11,372 bases of DNA, taken from NCBI GenBank assembly GCA_038199755.1, contig JBBPYR010000208.1:1-11372 (forward strand). The letters run 5' to 3'. This document shows, piece after piece, positions 8,198 through 11,372 of this stretch. This stretch comes from JBBPYR01 sp038199755. GTDB lineage: Bacteria; Chloroflexota; Ktedonobacteria; Ktedonobacterales; Ktedonobacteraceae. The position numbers and the translations under genes were made by a program. Position 1 is the stretch's first letter. The number at the start of each line of letters is the position of its first letter. The notes beneath the pieces were generated by a model, which did no database searches, was not told the DNA's origin, and saw only the letters and a list, made by a program, of their open reading frames with translations.

Positions 8198-8226
8198 AGT
8201 ATAGGCACAATTAATGTACAGGTCAA
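8198..8226 (-). promoter_or_regulatory. Sigma-70-type promoter of the glycosylation operon
   Basis: On the minus strand, -35 TTGACC (8226-8221) and -10 TATACT (8203-8198) are separated by exactly 17 bp, each matching consensus at 5 of 6 positions. Transcription would start near 8191, giving an untranslated leader of roughly 37 bases before the ATG at 8154. It lies in the 113-bp gap after the Fic gene, so the operon need not depend on read-through from fic. Confidence 0.7.
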
Positions 8227-8267
8227 GAGGTCATGGCAGGCACTCAACCCGTTACACAGTCACGACC

Positions 8268-9242
8268 CTACGATTTCTGGCGAGAGGGAGGTCTCCCACG
8301 CTTCTGCTTGCCTTCCTCGGCTTCAATTTTATACTGCGCGATTGCTTCCAATGTACTATGCCAACGTCCATTGCGCTTGATTGCAGCAACGCGCCCTTGC
8401 CGTGCTAACCAGCTGAGATATTCTAAAGGATAGCCAGAGGCTTCTACCAACTCGCGCAGTGGTTGATAATTGGGAACAACGGCGCATGCTTCCAAGTAGA
8501 GATCAAGTCCAGCCTCAACTGATTGCCCAATCAGATTCAGCAGTGGGTTATAATTGCCGATGTTTGCCGTCATAAGCCCATGGATATAGCGTGTACGCCA
8601 ATCATTGAGCAGTAACGCTGGTGGATACCCTTCTTGCATAAGCATTAGATTGAGTAACAAGCGTCCAACTCTACCATTGCCATCAATATGAGGGTGAACC
8701 GCTTCAAAGCCATGATGGGCAATGGCAGCACGTGTAACAGGTTCATACGACAGACCTTCGCCGTAAATCCAGGCAATCCACTCACGCATCAGCCGCTCCA
8801 CCTCTTCAGCAGGCGGTGGAGTCATATTAGAGCCACGAATATACACGGGCACAGTGCGGAATTGCCCCTTTGTCTCTAAAATCTTGTCCATTACCAGACC
8901 ATGCAGAGCCAAAATAGTTTCACGATTAATTCGTTCGCGCTTTTCAACGAGAGCGGTCACATACTGATATGCTTCCGCATGATTCGTTGCCTCTAAATAC
9001 TCCCTCATCGGGTGCCCGTGAATGGTGATGCCGTAGTCGATCACCATTTGCGTTTCCTGTAAACTCAAGCTATTGCCTTCAATGGCATTGGAATGGTACG
9101 TCAAGAATACGCGCAAATCATCATTCAAGCGGCGTACCGTATCACGAGGAAGAGGCCGATACAGATCTAGCTGTGTCTTCTTGCGGCTGATACGTTCCGC
9201 AAGTCGTGGGTCCATATGTGGATGCTTCGATTGCTGTGTCAT
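8268..9242 (-). CDS. fic: Fic family AMPylase, class II (N-terminal inhibitory helix), with C-terminal DNA-binding-like tail
   Basis: Fic enzymes transfer AMP (less often other phosphate groups) from nucleotides to hydroxyl side chains of target proteins. The catalytic motif HPHIDGNGRVGR is at 183-194 (usual form HPFxxGNGRxxR, with His in place of Phe185); His183 is the expected catalytic base. The inhibitory motif (S/T)xxxE(G/N) is present as SNAIEG at 51-56 with Glu55, which places it in class II and predicts self-inhibition. A flap region (about 127-147, GQFRTVPVYIRG) precedes the Fic core. Residues about 260-304 (EYLSWLARQGRVAAIKRNGRW and following) look like a helix-turn-helix, and the basic tail KRGRPPSR (314-321) has an AT-hook RGRP core. 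The ATG has a strong ribosome-binding site, GAGGAAA (9247-9253), 4 bases upstream. No partner antitoxin gene is adjacent, as expected for a class II protein. Its target is unknown. Confidence 0.92.
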   Translation of the reverse strand: MTQQSKHPHMDPRLAERISRKKTQLDLYRPLPRDTVRRLNDDLRVFLTYHSNAIEGNSLSLQETQMVIDYGITIHGHPMREYLEATNHAEAYQYVTALVEKRERINRETILALHGLVMDKILETKGQFRTVPVYIRGSNMTPPPAEEVERLMREWIAWIYGEGLSYEPVTRAAIAHHGFEAVHPHIDGNGRVGRLLLNLMLMQEGYPPALLLNDWRTRYIHGLMTANIGNYNPLLNLIGQSVEAGLDLYLEACAVVPNYQPLRELVEASGYPLEYLSWLARQGRVAAIKRNGRWHSTLEAIAQYKIEAEEGKQKRGRPPSRQKS

Positions 9243-9264
9243 TATGTTTCCTCAAAATATAAAT

Positions 9265-9311
9265 ATAAATGTCACGGGTAGTGCTATTATAGCACTACCC
9301 GTGACATTTAT
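9265..9311. repeat. 47-bp perfect palindrome in the fic promoter
   Basis: Two perfect 23-base arms (9265-9287 and 9289-9311) around a single central base at 9288. The core is GGGTAGTGCTA, three central bases, then TAGCACTACCC, and the outer part is TGTCAC/GTGACA with A/T flanks. The centre holds the -10 box of the fic promoter and the outer edge touches its -35. Since transcription should start near 9279, the RNA would contain only one arm, so the site is better read as a DNA operator than as an RNA hairpin. A palindromic mobile-repeat remnant is the alternative. Confidence 0.9.
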
Positions 9312-9314
9312 CAA
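9286..9314 (-). promoter_or_regulatory. Near-consensus promoter of fic, overlapped by the palindrome
   Basis: On the minus strand, -35 TTGATA (9314-9309) and a perfect -10 TATAAT (9291-9286) with a 17-bp spacer. The predicted start is near 9279, about 37 bases before the fic ATG. The whole spacer and -10 sit inside the 47-bp palindrome, so a protein bound there would block RNA polymerase. Strong boxes combined with a large operator suggest a normally repressed gene. Confidence 0.7.
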
Positions 9315-9480
9315 TAAGCGGAGTTCTTTTTGCTCTTGGAAGATCTCTTGTTCCCTATCTGCATCTCGTGTAAGATATACAATTGCTCGTTCTATTGCAA
9401 CCAGTCTTTCATTTCAATGTATGTCATCTCTCATCATGAAAATGTTTACACCATGCGAGTATTCGAAAAGAGGAATACCC
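9312..9480. other. Gap between fic promoter and truncated hypothetical gene
   Basis: About 170 bp, more AT-rich than the flanking genes. No recognisable gene, hairpin terminator or promoter for the downstream + strand fragment was found. A minus-strand frame without a start codon (from about 9404 into the palindrome) reads open for about 50 codons, but it overlaps the fic promoter and is not called. Confidence 0.3.
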
Positions 9481-9741
9481 TTGAAAACAAACATTTCGTT
9501 GGTCTACTCTAAGCAATTCTTCGAACTCCAATTGGTTTTTGCCCAGAAAATTGCTGATGTGTCACACCAATCATTAGATCAAGTGGTCTTACGCTTCACT
9601 GCTTTATACCGAATTTTAGGATTAGATTGGAACCTCGATCCAACAAACCCGATCTGGCAGATTCTTGCGGCGAAATTGCAGTGTTCAGCAAGAAACAATG
9701 TCCTTGTTCTTAGGACGGGTCAATCAGTTGAAACGTGTTGA
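9481..9741 (+). pseudogene. Truncated hypothetical gene, TTG start
   Basis: I do not recognise the family. A TTG at 9481 has a strong Shine-Dalgarno string (AAAAGAGGAA, 9466-9475), with 6 bases between AGAGGA and the TTG. It begins a protein-like frame: MKTNISLVYSKQFFELQL, then VFAQKIADVSHQSLDQVVLR, and FTALYRILGLDWNLDPTNPI. This amphipathic helical start ends in a Trp/Pro-rich segment and looks like genuine coding sequence. After about 9660 the frame turns into unconvincing sequence and stops at TGA 9739-9741 (86 residues), while a different frame becomes coding-like. Most likely it is the 5' end of a gene whose remainder was lost or replaced. It could instead be a short intact gene. Confidence 0.4.
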
Positions 9742-9826
9742 AGACTATCCCCAGTGCTTCCCTTATGCTAATGTGAAGACGAAGACTGCAATTCAGCTGT
9801 TCTATGAGTTTTATGCGATTGTATAA
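9698..9826 (+). pseudogene. Short C-terminal coding fragment, possibly transposon-derived
   Basis: A frame shifted relative to the preceding fragment runs from ATG 9698 to TAA 9824-9826 (42 residues): MSLFLGRVNQLKRVEDYPQC followed by a hydrophobic C-terminus ending TKTAIQLFYEFYAIV. It reads like the tail of a real protein, and its stop codon lies inside one arm of a 10-bp inverted repeat. That arrangement resembles the 3' end of a transposase gene running into a terminal repeat. The family cannot be named from sequence alone. Confidence 0.3.
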
Positions 9827-9833
9827 GAACAAG
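9703..9833. repeat. 10-bp inverted repeat framing the short fragment
   Basis: CTTGTTCTTA at 9703-9712 and TAAGAACAAG at 9824-9833 are perfect inverted copies 111 bp apart. Just outside, GTC (left) and AC (right) extend the match if one base is skipped. They could be ends of a small deletion derivative of an insertion sequence; chance is not excluded at this length. Confidence 0.4.
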
Positions 9834-9836
9834 ACT

Positions 9837-11099
9837 TCATTCCAGATGCGCTTGCACCTCTTGCAGGCGGCGGCGCAAAAACGCTTGCTCGACCGTGTTA
9901 TGGGTCAGGTCGAGTGCCTGCAGATAGGCCAATTGCGCGGCTTGCCAATCTTCGGCGCGGCGTAATAGGTCGGCGCGTGCAGAGTGGAAGAGGTGATATG
10001 CTTTCAAGCCGCCCGTAGCATCTAATTCGGCAAGCATGGCTAGGCCACGGGCGGGCGTGCTTGCCATTGCAATGGCTACGGCCCAATTGAGCCGCACCAC
10101 AAGCGAACGGTTGATCTTGACCAATTCACCATACAGCATGGCGATCTGCAGCCAGTCGGTATCCTCGGCATAGCTAGCCTGCGCGTGCAGGGCACTGATA
10201 GCCGCCTGTATCTGATACGAGCCAGGGCGATGCATGGCAAGGGCGCGTTCTAACACCTCAATGCCCTCTGTGATCTGCGCTCTATCCCACAAAGAGCGGT
10301 CTTGCTCTTCCAACACAATCAACTCACCTTGTGGATTGACTCTGGCAGCCCGCCGCGAATCGTGGAGCAGCATCAAGGCCAGCAAACCCAATACTTCCGG
10401 CTCATCATGCAGCAGCAGAACAAGGGCGTGGGCCAGCCGAATCGCCTCCGCGCATAGCTCACGACGCAACAGTTGCTCACCCTGGCTGGCGGTGTAGCCC
10501 GCATTGAAGATCAGATACAACACTGCAAGCACGCCTTCTAATCGTTCCGCCAGCTGCTCTGGTGGCGGCACGGCATAGGGAATACCTGCATCACGAATCT
10601 TGCGTTTGGCACGCACCAGCCGTTGCGCCATTGTCGTTTCCGGCACCAGAAATGCGCTGGCAATCTCAGGAGTTGTCAGCCCACCCAGCGTATGAAGTGT
10701 TAAGGCCACACGCGCTTCAAGATTGAGCGCGGGATGGCAACAGGTGAAGATCAGCTTGAGGCGGTCATCGGGGAACGGTTCTTCATGAAATCGGTATGCA
10801 TCCTGCTGCTCAAACTGGAGCAATGATTGCAACAGTTCATGCTTCCGTGCCAGCACGGTTGCGCGACGTAAACGATCAATCGCTTTCCGCCGCGCTGTGG
10901 TCAGCAACCAGGCCGCCGGGTGAGTCGGTATTCCCTCGCGTGACCAGTGTTCGAGTGCAGCCAGCAACGCCTCTTGCAGTGCATCCTCGGCAAGCTCAAA
11001 GTCACCCAGGCTGCCGATGAGTGTCGCCAGCACCCGACCCGCTTCCTGGCGAAAGGCTTGTTCTATAGATTCGTGAACTTGCTGGCTACTTGCTGGCAT
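9837..11099 (-). CDS. ECF-type RNA polymerase sigma factor with DUF6596/TPR-like C-terminal extension (ECF42-like)
   Basis: A group IV sigma factor that would redirect RNA polymerase to a specific promoter set. At 420 residues it is twice the usual ECF length because of a C-terminal extension. Region sigma-2 is at about 16-82 (FELAEDALQEALLAALEHW, then AAWLLTTARRKAIDRLRR). The linker FTCCHPAL (118-125) is typical of this group. Region sigma-4 is at about 130-172, with the helix-turn-helix GLTTPEIASAFLVPETTMAQ. The DUF6596 region begins near 187 (RLEGVLAVLYLIFNAGYTAS) and TPR-like helices fill about 320-415. No anti-sigma gene is adjacent, as known for ECF42, where the extension takes on control; the usual DGPF/YCII partner gene is not seen within this window and could lie beyond the right edge. 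I prefer ATG 11099, because GAGGA (11104-11108) sits 4 bases upstream; an in-frame TTG at 11114 would add five residues. Confidence 0.93.
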   Translation of the reverse strand: MPASSQQVHESIEQAFRQEAGRVLATLIGSLGDFELAEDALQEALLAALEHWSREGIPTHPAAWLLTTARRKAIDRLRRATVLARKHELLQSLLQFEQQDAYRFHEEPFPDDRLKLIFTCCHPALNLEARVALTLHTLGGLTTPEIASAFLVPETTMAQRLVRAKRKIRDAGIPYAVPPPEQLAERLEGVLAVLYLIFNAGYTASQGEQLLRRELCAEAIRLAHALVLLLHDEPEVLGLLALMLLHDSRRAARVNPQGELIVLEEQDRSLWDRAQITEGIEVLERALAMHRPGSYQIQAAISALHAQASYAEDTDWLQIAMLYGELVKINRSLVVRLNWAVAIAMASTPARGLAMLAELDATGGLKAYHLFHSARADLLRRAEDWQAAQLAYLQALDLTHNTVEQAFLRRRLQEVQAHLE

Positions 11100-11114
11100 C
11101 ACATCCTCACTCAA

Positions 11115-11207
11115 AGGCGAAAATGCGCTTAAAAATGAAATGCGGCCAACAGGCTGCGGACGCGCTAATGCACTTTTACTAATGAAACTGGTAAACAGGG
11201 AAGCCCA
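11115..11207. other. Leader region of the sigma factor gene
   Basis: About 90 bp between the sigma factor start and the repeat element. I find no convincing -35/-10 pair on the minus strand. A weak stem (GCGGCC, AACA, GGCTGC, allowing one G-T pair) lies near 11142-11157. If the gene is transcribed from further upstream, the leader would include the repeat at 11208-11339. Confidence 0.25.
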
Positions 11208-11313
11208 TCCGTAGGGGCCAGATTGATCGCGCCCCAGGGCGATTTATCGCCTATGATTCAGGATTTCGCTCAATAAATTGAGCGGAGGGCGCGATCAATC
11301 TGGCCCCTACGGA
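11208..11313. repeat. Compound inverted repeat (MITE-like dispersed element)
   Basis: Perfect 27-bp outer arms at 11208-11234 and 11287-11313, with the core GTAGGGGCCAGATTGATCGC on the left. Inside are two further perfect hairpins: GGCGAT-TT-ATCGCC (11238-11251) and CGCTCAAT-AA-ATTGAGCG (11267-11284). A single strand would fold into a three-way, cloverleaf-like structure. There is no coding sequence inside. The GTAGGGGC ends resemble dispersed repeats I associate with Chloroflexota and cyanobacterial genomes, so a non-autonomous mobile repeat is the most likely identity. Confidence 0.8.
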
Positions 11314-11339
11314 GCCTGCAGCGCGCTTCGCTGCTGCTC
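11312..11339. repeat. Hairpin adjoining the compound repeat
   Basis: GAGC-CT-GCAGCG (11312-11323) pairs with CGCTGC-T-GCTC (11329-11339) around a 5-base loop, giving 6 plus 4 base pairs with a small internal loop. It abuts the outer arm of the compound repeat and may belong to the same element. No T-run follows, so a terminator is unlikely. Confidence 0.5.
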
Positions 11340-11372
11340 ACGCGATTACCAGATTAAATTGTCAAAATGCAT

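Noticed and set aside
9265..9311. Palindrome as an intrinsic terminator for the + strand
   Set aside because: No gene on the + strand ends before it, no T-run follows the second arm, and its centre coincides with a near-perfect promoter for fic.
9252..9404. Minus-strand open frame (about 50 codons) with a helical, charged start and hydrophobic end
   Set aside because: It has no start codon after the upstream TGA, runs through the palindrome and fic promoter, and has no ribosome-binding site. Chance or very old remnant is more likely.
9073..9480. Long + strand frame continuing into the truncated hypothetical gene
   Set aside because: Its first part is antisense to the well-supported fic coding region and crosses the palindrome; only the part from TTG 9481 has a ribosome-binding site and protein-like composition.
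11208..11313. Compound repeat as a CRISPR or attachment site
   Set aside because: There is no regular spacer-repeat pattern and no integrase or tRNA nearby; the nested inverted-repeat design fits a MITE-like element better.

Overview
The window looks like chromosomal DNA of a mid-GC bacterium, most likely from the Chloroflexota (possibly Ktedonobacteria). This is an inference from gene content. The pairing of a 'YYY' DUF2298-type membrane protein with its Agl23-type partner is known mainly from Chloroflexota and some archaea, and the window also has a TPR-tailed ECF sigma factor and a GTAGGGGC-type dispersed repeat. No rRNA, tRNA, CRISPR array or complete insertion sequence was found.

Layout. 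(i) 1-700: the C-terminal half of a dinD-like gene (+ strand) whose N-terminal half is missing; a small perfect palindrome lies at the break. (ii) 704-8154, minus strand: four co-directional genes read as GT39-like glycosyltransferase, YYY/DUF2298 membrane protein, Agl23-type membrane protein, then an Ogt/MGMT DNA alkyl-transferase whose ATG overlaps the preceding stop (TAATG). A near-consensus sigma-70 promoter lies just upstream of the first of these. (iii) 8268-9242, minus: a class II (self-inhibited) Fic AMPylase with a C-terminal helix-turn-helix-like region and an AT-hook-like tail. It is preceded by a near-consensus promoter embedded in a perfect 47-bp palindrome. (iv) 9312-9836: an AT-richer, decayed-looking stretch with a truncated hypothetical gene (TTG start with a good ribosome-binding site) and a second short out-of-frame coding fragment framed by a 10-bp inverted repeat. 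(v) 9837-11099, minus: an ECF42-type sigma factor. (vi) 11208-11339: a compound inverted repeat that looks like a short non-autonomous dispersed element.

How the genes fit together. The three large membrane proteins form a predicted envelope glycosylation module: GT-C-type enzymes that would use lipid-linked sugars at the outer face of the membrane. The repair gene is coupled to its distal end. Fic and the sigma factor are independent units. The best candidates for something not yet described are the Fic gene with its very large palindromic operator-like promoter, where the Fic protein itself could be the repressor, and the glycosylation/repair transcription unit.
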